Positions 28,628 through 36,688 of a stretch of DNA of 64,000 nucleotides are shown piece by piece. Every line of letters begins with the position of its first letter. Within the stretch, counting starts at the first letter, position 1. The position numbers and the translations under genes were made by a program. Location: contig NZ_FNHS01000001.1 of the NCBI RefSeq assembly GCF_900103445.1, positions 372,001 through 436,000 on the forward strand, in the 5' to 3' direction. The notes under the pieces were generated by a model that ran no database searches, was not told the DNA's origin, and saw only the letters and a program-made list of their open reading frames with translations. The stretch comes from Methylobacterium phyllostachyos (GTDB taxonomy: Bacteria; Pseudomonadota; Alphaproteobacteria; Rhizobiales; Beijerinckiaceae).

Positions 28628-29065
28628 TCAGGCGTCCCCTTCGATACGGTCGCGGATGGTCTCCAGGGCCTCCTGCATCGCCAGGGCAAAGCGGGGCTGC
28701 TCCGCCGCGTCGCCGGGATGCTCGCCGTTCCAGCCTTCGCTGGAGGCCTCGAAGCCAACGCGGTACGCCGCCTCGATGCCGGCGTGACGGACGAAGCCGC
28801 CCTCGCGCAGCATCTGCAGGGCGCGGTCCGGGTACGTGTCAGAACCCTGTCCGACGCACTCCCACAGGACCTCCTGCGCGAGATCCCGGTCGGTCATGGT
28901 GCGAAGCGTCGCGATGCGCTGCGCATCCGCATTGGCCTTCTCCGCCCGCAACAGGCTGACGGCCCGGTTGAACGCCATGCCTTCGTCGTCGCTCAGGCCG
29001 AAGACGGCGCTGGCGAGGGAGGCGATCTTCTCGGTGATGGCGGAATCGGGGAGTGCGTCGGCCAT
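28628..29065 (-). CDS. Hypothetical protein, first gene of coupled operon
   Basis: 145 residues, helical, with SDDEGMAFNRAVSLLRAEKA and an acidic C-terminus (ALETIRDRIEGDA). It opens the minus-strand operon running to 26115, so the operon promoter should lie in 29066-29270, back to back with the hairpin-repeat locus. No family recognised. Confidence 0.6.
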   Translation of the reverse strand: MADALPDSAITEKIASLASAVFGLSDDEGMAFNRAVSLLRAEKANADAQRIATLRTMTDRDLAQEVLWECVGQGSDTYPDRALQMLREGGFVRHAGIEAAYRVGFEASSEGWNGEHPGDAAEQPRFALAMQEALETIRDRIEGDA

Positions 29066-29225
29066 GCGTCGTCCTCGCGGGAAGTGGTGCGAGGAGTGCC
29101 GGGACAGCTTTGGCCGTGTGACCCGGCATGACGGGAGTGGACCCCGCCACCGGCAGCCGCGCCCTCTCCATGGGCACGTGGTCCGATTCTATGTGGAAAC
29201 GCCGATTCGAGAAGACCGGTTCGAC

Positions 29226-29257
29226 TTGACGCGGCGAGCGGCATCCCCAATTCTAAA
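29226..29257 (+). promoter_or_regulatory. Weak promoter candidate before the hairpin repeats
   Basis: TTGACG at 29226-29231 and TCTAAA at 29252-29257 resemble -35 and -10 boxes, but the 20-base spacing is long. Transcription from here would start just before the first hairpin repeat. Confidence 0.3.
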
Positions 29258-29270
29258 CCGGCCGCTAAGT

Positions 29271-29420
29271 CGCGGTGTCCTCCCGGTGGGAGGGCGAACC
29301 TAAAGCCGATGTCGTACGGCACACGGAACGGTCCTCCTCCCGCATGCGGGAGGGCAAACCCGTAACCGTCGTGGGTTCAAGTATAACTGAGACCTCCTCC
29401 CGGCTTCGGGAGGGCAGACA
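29271..29420 (+). CRISPR. CRISPR-like mini-array: three hairpin repeats, 60-bp period
   Basis: Three 30-base units start at 29271, 29331 and 29391, exactly 60 apart, separated by two unrelated 30-base spacers. Each unit has CCTCCC...GGGAGGGC with a different apex: GGT, GCATGC and GGCTTC. Units 2 and 3 share the 5' part CCTCCTCCCG; units 1 and 2 share the 3' part GGGAGGGC(G/A)AACC; unit 3 degenerates at its 3' end, as last CRISPR repeats often do. The layout recalls type I-E-like repeats. No cas gene is in the window and the variable loops are atypical, so an ncRNA with tandem hairpins is equally possible. Confidence 0.45.
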
Positions 29421-29450
29421 GGCCCCGGCGCGAAGCCGGGGCCTTCTTAG
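29421..29450 (+). terminator. Terminator after the hairpin repeats
   Basis: GGCCCCGGC and GCCGGGGCC form a perfect 9-bp stem with a GCGAA loop (29421-29443), followed by TTCTTAGTTT. It sits directly against the third repeat, so repeats and terminator form one small transcription unit on the + strand. Confidence 0.65.
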
Positions 29451-29477
29451 TTTCCGGGGAGCGCGCTATGCCGAGGC

Positions 29478-29990
29478 ATGCGTGTCGTCCTCCGCCCCGT
29501 GCCCGAACATCCTGAAGCCGTCGGCACCGTCGATGGCGCCCCGCTGACATACGAGGGCCGCGTCCCGCATGTCGCCGGCCGCCCCGTCGAGCACGCCGTC
29601 ATCGCCGAGGCGCTCTCCGATGCCGTTGAGGCGGCCGCCGGCGCGGTGTTCGGGGGTGACTACGTGAACCCGATGTCGCGGGCGACCGGCCTGAATCGGA
29701 GGACGGTTACGCGAGACCGGGTGCTCCGGAACGGGCTGCCGGGGTGGGCGCTCGCCTTCCTCGGGCGCGCCGCCGCCTACGAGCATCCCCGCGCCATGGG
29801 GTACATGCTGCAGGCCGCCGCCGAGATGTCCGAGCGGGGCGGTCTTGCGCAGGGCGACGCGCTCCCCGGCGTGCGCCCGCGGGACCGAGAGGATCTCGCC
29901 GTCCTCGCCCGGCTGGGGTTGGAGGAGTCCCTGGAGCTTGTGGCGGTCGCCCGGGACGCCAAGCGCCTGCCGGTTGTCGATAGGGAATAG
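29478..29990 (+). CDS. Hypothetical protein with HTH-like segment
   Basis: 170 residues. The segment MSRATGLNRRTVTRDRVLRN at about 66-85 resembles a helix-turn-helix recognition region, and the second half is helical (GYMLQAAAEMSERGG). It might be a small regulator of the accessory region. The weak HTH reading is the only clue; no family recognised. It begins 28 bases after the terminator of the hairpin-repeat locus. Confidence 0.55.
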   Translation: MRVVLRPVPEHPEAVGTVDGAPLTYEGRVPHVAGRPVEHAVIAEALSDAVEAAAGAVFGGDYVNPMSRATGLNRRTVTRDRVLRNGLPGWALAFLGRAAAYEHPRAMGYMLQAAAEMSERGGLAQGDALPGVRPRDREDLAVLARLGLEESLELVAVARDAKRLPVVDRE

Positions 29991-30097
29991 GGGCGCTCTG
30001 CACAGGACCGATTGACGAGTTCTTAACGCCCGGCTGGTAGTGTCCTCTTCATATGCGTCAGTGGCTCCGCCCAGACGCGTGGTGACGGAGACACCCG

Positions 30098-31750
30098 ATG
30101 ACCGACCGCGTCCCCGCTTTTGGGGTCCCCCCGACTTTGCGCGAACTGCTCTGTGGCGCCGCCCCATATGGCGGTAGCGCTCACCGGGACCTGCTTTGCT
30201 ACCTCGCCTACACCTGGTCGAGCCTGATCATCCAGGACCAGCGGACGCTCTGCGAAGACGTGGGCGCGTCCATGCCTATGGTCTTTCTGATCGAAGGGCT
30301 GTGGAAGTCGTGCATGCGGCTGAGGGACCGCAAGGCGGACGCCTGGGAGCCCGATTACGAGATTTTCCAGCAGAGCCTGACAGCCTTCTGGCTGGATCTC
30401 GGGCGGCTGCTCTACAAGCGTCCGGCGGAGGATTTTGAGGTCGACTGGCACGCCGGCGTGTCGAATCCCCTCGATGATCTCCACGGGCGGGTCACCCTCC
30501 ATCTCGCCATGCTGGGGGACCCCGTCGCCATCGATGCCATGCCGGACCTGCTCTGGATGTACGCACGCCGGGCGCAGCCGGGCGAGGGATACGTCGAGCT
30601 CCACGCGGCCGCTATCGGGTGCGAGCTCGACGACGGTTCATACCGGCGGCAGTGGACAAGGGGGTACGACGGCCTCGTCGACATCCTAAGCCAGTGGCGC
30701 GAGCGCGGCATGGAGCCCATCGCCAACGCCGCCGCGCTCGCTCGTGGGCAGATCCGCGATGCCGTCGTCGAGGCCATGCAACCGCGACCCAAGCCCATGA
30801 CGGTGCTCGCTGCGCTCCGCAAGGAGGCCGCCGAGGCCGAGCAAGTCCCTCCGGAGCCGGAAGGCCCTGGGCTTGTCGTCCTCGCGTCCGTTGGGCACCT
30901 GCCCGGCAATGTTAAGGACGGCGAGGCTAAGAATTCGAGTTCCCAGACCCCTCGCATCGAGTTCGCACCAATCGCCGGGCGGCGACTTCCCCTCGTCCCC
31001 GTACCGGATCTCGCTCGCGTGCAGCGCGTCCTGGCCGGCGAGTTCCCCGACGCCGCCGGCATCGTTGCGAGCATCCTCGCGCCGGTCGCAGGCCGTCCCT
31101 ATGTGCGCCTGCCACGGATCCTCCTGCGAGGCGGACCCGGCACGGGCAAGTCCAGGCTCGCCCGGCGGTTGGGTGAGGAGCTCGGCCTGGACGTCACGGT
31201 CTACGGGTGCGCGTCCGTCTCAGACGGGTCTGTGATCGGGACCAGCAGAATGTGGGGGACGGGCCGAGCATCCGTTCCGCTGCAAGCCATCAAGCGCGCC
31301 GGTGCAGCCTCGGTGCTCGTCGTCCTCGACGAGATTTCGCGGGCGGGGACGAGGGCGGACAACGGGCGGCTGACGGACGGAATTTTGGCCCTCGCCGAGC
31401 CCGAGACCGCGCGAGCATATCACGATCCCTACCTGGAGTGCGCCGTCGACCTTTCGGCGGTCTCCTACATCGCCACGGCTAACTCGACAGATGGCCTGGA
31501 CCCGGCCCTCCTGTCCCGATTCCGAGCCGTGGACATGCCTGCGCCGACGCTGGCCTCGCTGCCTGTGCTCGCGCGCGGTCTCGTCGCCGAGCTCCGTCGC
31601 GAGCGTGGCCTCGATGCCCGTTGGCTGCCCGACCTGACGCCCGAGGAGCTCGACCTCGTCGGGGAGCACTGGCGCGGCGGTTCCGTCCGGACGCTACAGG
31701 CCCTCGTCGAGTGCGCCCTGGACGGCCGCCATGCCGGCCCGGCGAACTGA
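30098..31750 (+). CDS. AAA+ ATPase with Lon-like AAA module
   Basis: 550 residues. The first 300 are a family-unknown, helical region. The AAA+ module follows: Walker A GGPGTGKS at 345-352, Walker B SVLVVLDE at 405-412, sensor 1 in IATANS (N462) and arginine finger in LLSRFR. The stretch QAIKRAGAASVLVVLDEISR and later DPYLECAVDLSAVSYIATAN closely follows the Lon ATPase layout, but there is no Lon protease domain (no catalytic Ser-Lys region). Probably a remodelling ATPase working on an unknown partner. First of a run of + strand accessory genes. Confidence 0.85.
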   Translation: MTDRVPAFGVPPTLRELLCGAAPYGGSAHRDLLCYLAYTWSSLIIQDQRTLCEDVGASMPMVFLIEGLWKSCMRLRDRKADAWEPDYEIFQQSLTAFWLDLGRLLYKRPAEDFEVDWHAGVSNPLDDLHGRVTLHLAMLGDPVAIDAMPDLLWMYARRAQPGEGYVELHAAAIGCELDDGSYRRQWTRGYDGLVDILSQWRERGMEPIANAAALARGQIRDAVVEAMQPRPKPMTVLAALRKEAAEAEQVPPEPEGPGLVVLASVGHLPGNVKDGEAKNSSSQTPRIEFAPIAGRRLPLVPVPDLARVQRVLAGEFPDAAGIVASILAPVAGRPYVRLPRILLRGGPGTGKSRLARRLGEELGLDVTVYGCASVSDGSVIGTSRMWGTGRASVPLQAIKRAGAASVLVVLDEISRAGTRADNGRLTDGILALAEPETARAYHDPYLECAVDLSAVSYIATANSTDGLDPALLSRFRAVDMPAPTLASLPVLARGLVAELRRERGLDARWLPDLTPEELDLVGEHWRGGSVRTLQALVECALDGRHAGPAN

Positions 31751-31761
31751 TGTAGGCGAGC

Positions 31762-31998
31762 ATGAAGAAGCACGCCCCCGTCTTCGACTTCTTCCGGGAT
31801 GCTCTTAAGGGCTACCGACTCTCCGGTGCCGTCGACTACCGCGTCGGCCCGGTCCTGGACGAGTACCTCGGCCACCTTGCCCGCTGCGTCGCCGACGGCG
31901 AGGTGACGGTCGCCGAGGGCCTCGTCCTCGGCAACCTCGTCGTGAAGTTCGCCAGCCGGTGCGCATCCCTCCCGGAAGCGCGCCGGGAGCGCCGGTGA
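31762..31998 (+). CDS. Small hypothetical protein
   Basis: 78 residues starting 11 bases after the AAA+ gene, so likely cotranscribed. Helical with a basic C-terminus (CASLPEARRERR). Its stop overlaps the GTG start of the next gene. No family recognised. Confidence 0.55.
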   Translation: MKKHAPVFDFFRDALKGYRLSGAVDYRVGPVLDEYLGHLARCVADGEVTVAEGLVLGNLVVKFASRCASLPEARRERR

Positions 31999-32357
31999 CG
32001 GACGTCTACCGGTGCCTCAGCCGGCGGACGACGCCCTGGTCGATCCGCGAGGGCGGCCGCGTCGTCGGGCATCGGGACAGCCTCGCGCTCCGGGACGTGT
32101 CGTTCCGCGTCTCGGCCGCCGGCGTCGCCCGCATCAGGCGGCGCTACCAGCGTGAGGTCGTAGCTCATGCCCAGGGCGCCCTCGCTGAATCTGGGCCCGT
32201 CCCCGACGACGCGGTGAGGGTCCGGTTCAACCCCTACGCCGCCGCGTCCTTCACCCTCCCCGACGGCAGCCCCATCAGCGCGGCCGCCGTCGTCCTGTTC
32301 CTCGCCGACGGCTCGTGCTGGGCCGTCCCCGTCCCCTCGGAGAGTCCCCATGCGTAG
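31995..32357 (+). CDS. Small hypothetical protein
   Basis: 120 residues from GTG 31995, chosen because it overlaps the previous stop (GTGA); the open frame itself extends further up. Strand-rich with basic patches (RVSAAGVARIRRRYQREV). Overlaps the next ATG by 8 bases. No family recognised. Confidence 0.5.
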   Translation: MTDVYRCLSRRTTPWSIREGGRVVGHRDSLALRDVSFRVSAAGVARIRRRYQREVVAHAQGALAESGPVPDDAVRVRFNPYAAASFTLPDGSPISAAAVVLFLADGSCWAVPVPSESPHA

Positions 32358-32775
32358 CGTCCTTATCGCCCTCGCGCTGATCAGCGCGGCAACCCCGGCC
32401 GCGGCTGAGCTCTGGCCAACCGCGTCGACGGGGTGGCGATTCGCGATGACGGTCCCGTCCGGGCCCGGCCGCCAACGCTACGGCTACGTCGACGCCGAGG
32501 CGCACCCGCCGGGCGGGTGGATCGTCACCGTCACCTGCGGCGAGGAGAGCACCACCGACGGGCGGGTCCTGTCCCGCTACGTCGGGAAGGGCACCAGCAC
32601 GAGGGGAGCCTCGCCCGGCTTCGGCGGGCAGTGGGACTGGCGGGGCGGTCGGCTGGCCGGGTCGTTCGTGATCACCCAGTCCATGAAGCATCCCCACGAG
32701 CTTCGCTTGCCCGGCGAGTTCACGGCGCCGGAGTGCCCACGCAGGGGGATGGGCGACCTGTCGACGGGCGACTGA
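32350..32775 (+). CDS. Hypothetical secreted protein
   Basis: 141 residues with a clear signal peptide (MRSVLIALALISAATPAAA, cleavage after AAA-E). The mature part is strand-rich, with two cysteines (VTVTCGEES and APECPRRG) that could form a disulfide. Last gene of the AAA+ ATPase run; a hairpin follows. Function unknown. Confidence 0.6.
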   Translation: MRSVLIALALISAATPAAAELWPTASTGWRFAMTVPSGPGRQRYGYVDAEAHPPGGWIVTVTCGEESTTDGRVLSRYVGKGTSTRGASPGFGGQWDWRGGRLAGSFVITQSMKHPHELRLPGEFTAPECPRRGMGDLSTGD

Positions 32776-32789
32776 CGCCCCGAACGAGA

Positions 32790-32818
32790 AGGGCCGGCTC
32801 CTCCTCGGGGCCGGCCCT
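32790..32818. terminator. GC-rich hairpin closing the AAA+ gene run
   Basis: AGGGCCGGC and GCCGGCCCT pair perfectly over 9 bases with an 11-base loop. No T-run on the + strand (GAAACG follows), so termination is uncertain. Confidence 0.45.
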
Positions 32819-32920
32819 GAAACGTAGCGAAGCGGGGTTCGCTACAGATTAGGTGTAGCGGTCACAGGCCCGGCAGGAGCGCCTGCGACGGCGGGCGGAC
32901 GCAGTCGCAGGCGTAATGCA

Positions 32921-33244
32921 CTATGCCTTGCCGTTGGTCTTGGTCATTGGGCGCGGCTTCCCATCGAACTGCCGCGGCGAGACGCCTTGGGCTGTCGACT
33001 TGGGAAATAAAGCTCTCGGCGGGGGGCATGATGAGGAAGCCCGAGGGCAATACTCGGCCTTCGCTTTCCCGTAGGCTCGGCAAGTGAGCCGTCGGGCGAC
33101 CCAGGCGACGACATTGGCGATGACCGCGTCCGCCCGGACCTGCTTCACCGCCGAGAGGCCGCTCCGGTGGAAGTCAATCTGTTCCGCGATGTAGAGCGGT
33201 CTCAGCGTCAGCTCGAATGCGCGCAACTCCCTGGGGATCGCCAC
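32921..33244 (-). CDS. Possible hypothetical protein
   Basis: 107-residue reading frame; the first 60 residues (from MAIPRELRAFELTLRPLYIA to WVARRLTC) look protein-like, but the rest is Pro/Ser-rich and a second minus-strand frame looks better after about 33080. A frameshifted small gene is possible. Weak call. Confidence 0.35.
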   Translation of the reverse strand: MAIPRELRAFELTLRPLYIAEQIDFHRSGLSAVKQVRADAVIANVVAWVARRLTCRAYGKAKAEYCPRASSSCPPPRALFPKSTAQGVSPRQFDGKPRPMTKTNGKA

Positions 33245-33346
33245 GGGTCTTATTAACCGAGAGGCCTATTGGGACTCGGGCGAGCGCCGTGACGCGTGCA
33301 GTGTTTCCTCGACGACCGCTTGGGTGGCCTGACCGAGGAGAGCGCA

Positions 33347-33760
33347 ATGACCGACGATAAGCCGGATGACTGGCCATGGCCCGAACTAGTGAACTACGAA
33401 CCAGACACGGGATCGCGCCCGCCGGCTGAGGGCTCTTTCGAGACCGTTTCTGAATGGATACGAATGGGCTTCCGGGCCCGGCGCAAAGGGTGGGCCCCTG
33501 GAATCTACGTGCGGGCCGTGCACTCAGAAGGCACTTTCGAGCACGAACCGCCGGACGTCATACACATCTGGGCTTACAAGCAATTTCCTGGCGGCGGCGT
33601 CATTCTGAAGCCGCGCGAATGGGTTTGGGCGCACCACGACGTCCTAGAGATGGATTGGGAGCGGATACTGCCCAGACCTGAACACGAGGAGGTTATTGAG
33701 GAGCGACGCCGCGAAAACGACATTGGATTCGCAATCTTTCGCATTAGCAACCGAGTTTGA
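33347..33760 (+). CDS. DUF2829 / Tad2-like domain protein
   Basis: 137 residues from ATG 33347, preceded by GAGGAG. The central part follows the DUF2829 layout: a helix, then RARRKGWAPGIYVRAV, a middle strand region, and near the end LKPREWVWAHHDVLEMDWERI, matching the family's closing 'W..s..DllA.DW' pattern. This domain includes Tad2, a phage protein that sequesters the cyclic ADP-ribose-type signal of Thoeris defence. Many members occur in phages and mobile elements with unproven function. An acidic extension (about 1-40) and a charged tail flank the domain. Domain call fairly sure, anti-defence role inferred. Confidence 0.7.
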   Translation: MTDDKPDDWPWPELVNYEPDTGSRPPAEGSFETVSEWIRMGFRARRKGWAPGIYVRAVHSEGTFEHEPPDVIHIWAYKQFPGGGVILKPREWVWAHHDVLEMDWERILPRPEHEEVIEERRRENDIGFAIFRISNRV

Positions 33761-34081
33761 CGAGCGTCCTAAGTGAAGCTTCAAATCGTGTCGCCCTCTT
33801 TGTTTTTCCCCCTTGGTCGAGAGCCTGCCGCTCGGCTACGGCACCCTGTTATGGCCAACCTGCTAAAGTACCAGGTAGGTTGCTTGGAGCTGGCCGGCGG
33901 AATGGCGACGACCGTAGGGAGGCCGGCCGAGTTCAGAAGGTGGTCGATCTAGGCTGCCACGGTCGGAAGTTCATCGATCCGGGCAGTACAGCGCGGCGCG
34001 CGCAGGTCGAATTTGGTTGACCACTGCCGCTCCGGGACGAACCTAGCGCTGCCCGGGACGACGGCTCCCCGCCCAAACCGG
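33761..34081. other. Interval without a convincing gene
   Basis: About 320 bases between the DUF2829 gene and the umuC remnant. The only frame (+ strand to 34020) has poor composition and no start signal. No RNA gene, repeat or strong hairpin seen; it is probably decayed sequence. Confidence 0.4.
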
Positions 34082-34686
34082 CTATTGCGGGCAAAGAGAG
34101 CCCATCAGAGCAGCTCCGTGCTCTCGGTCGAGTTGCCCCAGCCCCGGGAACGCCCGCTGCGTACCCGCTAGGGCCAGCAGGTCCGTAGCGACGACCCCGG
34201 CCTTGAAATAGCGGTAGCCGTCCCTCCAGGTCTTCCGAACCCCGTGCAGGCAGGCCTTCACGAGCACGAGAGTGTCGTTTGATGCTTCCGGGAGGGTGAC
34301 CATCGACGAGACCGACCGCTGCGGCCGGTCTCTGTCATGCTCGGAGGTATGGAAGAACACCGTCACGTGGTTGGTCCCGAAGCCGCTGACGCGAAGCTCT
34401 CGACGAGCCTCGCGACGTGGGAGGCGACCGCCTGCTCCACGGTCGCGAGGTCCCCGACGCGGTCGGAGAAGCTGCGGGTCACGGCACAGCCCTTCCGGGT
34501 CGGGGCGGCCAAGAGCAGGTTGGATTGCCGACCGAGCGCATCGACATCCCGGACGAGCAGAGCGCCACCGGCATCTATGCTGGAGCGGTCGTGAAGGAGG
34601 CCGCGCATCCGGCCGAGGCTAAGCTCTAATTGAATTTCCTGGGTGACGACGCGCGAGCGGTCTTCGCCCGCTATGGTTTCGGCCAA
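34082..34686 (-). pseudogene. umuC-like DNA polymerase V remnant
   Basis: The part encoding TRKGCAVTRSFSDRVGDL resembles the UmuC little-finger region, and the following frame encodes TVFFHTSEHDRDRP and TWRDGYRYFKAGVVATDLLA, the C-terminal UmuC/DUF4113 signature. The two lie in different frames, with the shift near 34385-34405. The catalytic palm and finger domains are missing upstream, where unrelated sequence begins. A truncated, frameshifted relic marking the edge of the accessory region. Confidence 0.7.
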
Positions 34687-34734
34687 TACCGGCCATGAGG
34701 ACCGCGCACCATCGTTACGCTGGGCCGGTTCGCC

Positions 34735-34959
34735 TCATCGGCGGACCGGCGAGGCCTTCGGGCTGCGGGACAGGGCGCGGTTGAGCTTGCGCAAGGCGCG
34801 GTCGTCGCGAGTGCAGAGATCGTGGGCGAAGGCCTCCTCAAGATAGGCCGCCTCCGCCGACCGTTTCGTCCGGTCGGCGGCCTCGACCTCCGTTACCGCG
34901 CCGAGGACGAGGATTCCGACGAGACATCCGACACTCAGCCCCTGCACTGTCGGCCTCAC
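34735..34959 (-). CDS. Small exported protein coupled to the DsrE-like gene
   Basis: 74 residues from GTG 34959, overlapping the stop of the upstream gene (GTGA). The N-terminus is a signal peptide or membrane anchor (GLSVGCLVGILVLGAVTEVEA), followed by about 45 charged residues (AADRTKRSAEAAYLEEAF). Last gene of the tsdB-tsdA-DsrE-like operon. Function unknown; coupling suggests a role at the same periplasmic step. Confidence 0.55.
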   Translation of the reverse strand: MRPTVQGLSVGCLVGILVLGAVTEVEAADRTKRSAEAAYLEEAFAHDLCTRDDRALRKLNRALSRSPKASPVRR

Positions 34960-35726
34960 TTCGCATAATGAAAGCCGGCCTGCTGCAACTCGGGCAGCGT
35001 GCCGACGGCGCCGGGGGTCAGGACGACGCCCGGAATGAGATGGTTCGTCAGCTCCGCCGCCAGCGCATCGTGCGAGAGCTTGTCCGGGTTCAGATCGCGC
35101 CGGATGAGCGTCCCCGCCTGTTCCCAGATTGCGTTGTGACACGAGAGGAACACGATGCCCCGGGCCATCAGCGCCGGGATAGTGTTGTTCTCCGGCGAGA
35201 ACATCCCCGCCGGGTCTTGGTAGTTCGCGGCCTCCGTCTGAGCCGCTTTCTTCGGCACGATCAGCGTGTTGGTCTTAAACGCCTCGCCCGCGAGCTTGGT
35301 GAGTTGGTACTTGTCCCACATCGCTTGGTCGTAGAGAGCGACATTCGCCGATCCGTGGGTCGCCGAGGCGGCCAGAAAATTGGGATGCTTGAATGACCAG
35401 ACCTGATTGTTCAGGGCATTGCGCATCAGGTTAAGCCAGGGCCCGCCGATGTCGGTGTTGTCCCAGACCTGGCGGGGGCCTCCCTTGTAGGCGATCACCT
35501 CCGAGAGGGCCTCCTGGTCCCAGAGATCCGGCCGGTCGAGGATCATCGGCACGGTCTTGAAATCCCGCCGACGCGGAGCCTTCGCCAAACGGTCTATGAG
35601 GTCCCGCAGGGTTCGGCTGCCATCGGGTAGGTCGGCGGTGGTGGCTGCCCCGGCGGGGCGCGCCTCCGCCAAGCCAGCGGCGAGGCCGGCGCCCAGGGCG
35701 AGCAGGCTGCGGCGTTCGAGGGTCAT
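34956..35726 (-). CDS. Tat-exported DsrE/F-like protein
   Basis: 256 residues with an N-terminal export signal (LERRSLLALGAGLAAGLAEA, twin-arginine type). The C-terminal LIPGVVLTPGAVGTLPELQQ and final QAGFHYAK match the end of DsrE-like folds, and a cysteine sits in VFLSCHNAIWEQ. DsrE-type proteins carry or bind sulfane sulfur. It follows tsdA by 29 bases. Likely a periplasmic partner in thiosulfate/tetrathionate handling; the function is inferred from fold and context. Confidence 0.65.
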   Translation of the reverse strand: MTLERRSLLALGAGLAAGLAEARPAGAATTADLPDGSRTLRDLIDRLAKAPRRRDFKTVPMILDRPDLWDQEALSEVIAYKGGPRQVWDNTDIGGPWLNLMRNALNNQVWSFKHPNFLAASATHGSANVALYDQAMWDKYQLTKLAGEAFKTNTLIVPKKAAQTEAANYQDPAGMFSPENNTIPALMARGIVFLSCHNAIWEQAGTLIRRDLNPDKLSHDALAAELTNHLIPGVVLTPGAVGTLPELQQAGFHYAK

Positions 35727-35755
35727 GATCGTGCTCCCAGGGGGCCAGTTGCGGT

Positions 35756-36688
35756 TCAGTGTGGCACGGTCCCGGCAGGAGGTGCCGCCGCACCGAGCGT
35801 CACGCCGTCCACGGCCTGACCGTAGAAATCGTAAGGGCTGTCGTGATGGGCCTTGCGGGTCGCCGCGAGATCGCCCGCGAAGCGCGGGTCCTGGGGACGC
35901 TCGCGGCTGTCGATATAGGCGGCAACGTCCCAGGCTTCGGCATCGGTGAGGCTGTTGCCCTGGCTCAGCGGCATGTTAGCCTTGATGAAACCCGCCGCGT
36001 TGACGACCGAACTCATCCCCGCGCCCCAATTGTAGGAGCGGCCCCCCCACAGTGGCGGGAACACAATCGTCCCGTCCGGGCTCGCCTGCCCGGCGCCGTC
36101 GCCACCGTGACAGAGGGCGCATTTCGCGGCGTAGACGTCTCGCCCATGGGCCAGATCGAGGCGCTTAGGCTTTGTGAGCTTCAGGTACCCCTGCCCGGGA
36201 AGCTTCACCCCTACGGGAGCCCCGTGGGCGAGAAAGGCGGCATAGGTCTCCAGCGCGACCAGGATGGGATCGCCCAGCGGGGGCTCCTTGCCATTCATGC
36301 TGTAGCGGAAGCAGCCCTGAAGCCGCTCGGCGAAGGTATTCACGTGTCCATTCTTCGCCCGGTAGGCCGGGTAGACGAGATAGGCCGCCCAGAGGGGAGC
36401 GGAATGACCGAGGCGGCCCCGGTCGAGGTGACAGTTCGCGCAGCGCAGATCGTTGCCGACGAAGGCCCGCGCCTCGGCGCCCGTGTCGCGAAAGATGCGC
36501 TCGCCCAGGCGAATGACCTTGCCGAAGTCGTCGTCGGGGATGGCGGAATCGGCCTGTGGCACGAAGGGCGGGGCGGTAGTCTCAGCCCCTACGAAACCGA
36601 GGGGCGTCAGGACCGCGAGGCCCCCCATCGCCGTTGCCAGCGCGAGACAGGCTGCGGACCGTCCGGTGAAGCGCGTCATAAGGTTCAT
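35756..36688 (-). CDS. tsdA: Thiosulfate dehydrogenase TsdA
   Basis: Periplasmic dihaem cytochrome c that joins two thiosulfates into tetrathionate (EC 1.8.2.2). 310 residues with a signal peptide. Haem sites are C83-x2-C86-H87 (LRCANCHLD) and C190-x2-C193-H194 (KCALCHG). The cysteine haem ligand characteristic of TsdA is present as C126 in ERLQGCFRYSMNG, and PLWAAYLVYPAYRAKNG, FPPLWGG and DPRFAGD are family segments. Its ATG overlaps the tsdB stop (ATGA). Confidence 0.93.
   Translation of the reverse strand: MNLMTRFTGRSAACLALATAMGGLAVLTPLGFVGAETTAPPFVPQADSAIPDDDFGKVIRLGERIFRDTGAEARAFVGNDLRCANCHLDRGRLGHSAPLWAAYLVYPAYRAKNGHVNTFAERLQGCFRYSMNGKEPPLGDPILVALETYAAFLAHGAPVGVKLPGQGYLKLTKPKRLDLAHGRDVYAAKCALCHGGDGAGQASPDGTIVFPPLWGGRSYNWGAGMSSVVNAAGFIKANMPLSQGNSLTDAEAWDVAAYIDSRERPQDPRFAGDLAATRKAHHDSPYDFYGQAVDGVTLGAAAPPAGTVPH

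Noticed and set aside
29361..29390. GTGGGTTCAAGT in the second spacer of the hairpin array looks like a tRNA T-arm
   Set aside because: No acceptor, D or anticodon stems can be formed around it, so it is not a tRNA or tRNA fragment I can support.
30012..30043. TTGACG and TAGTGT as promoter of the AAA+ ATPase gene
   Set aside because: The 20-base spacing and weak -10 match are not enough to call it.
33757..34020. An 87-codon + strand frame after the DUF2829 gene
   Set aside because: Poor composition and no ribosome site; treated as non-coding.
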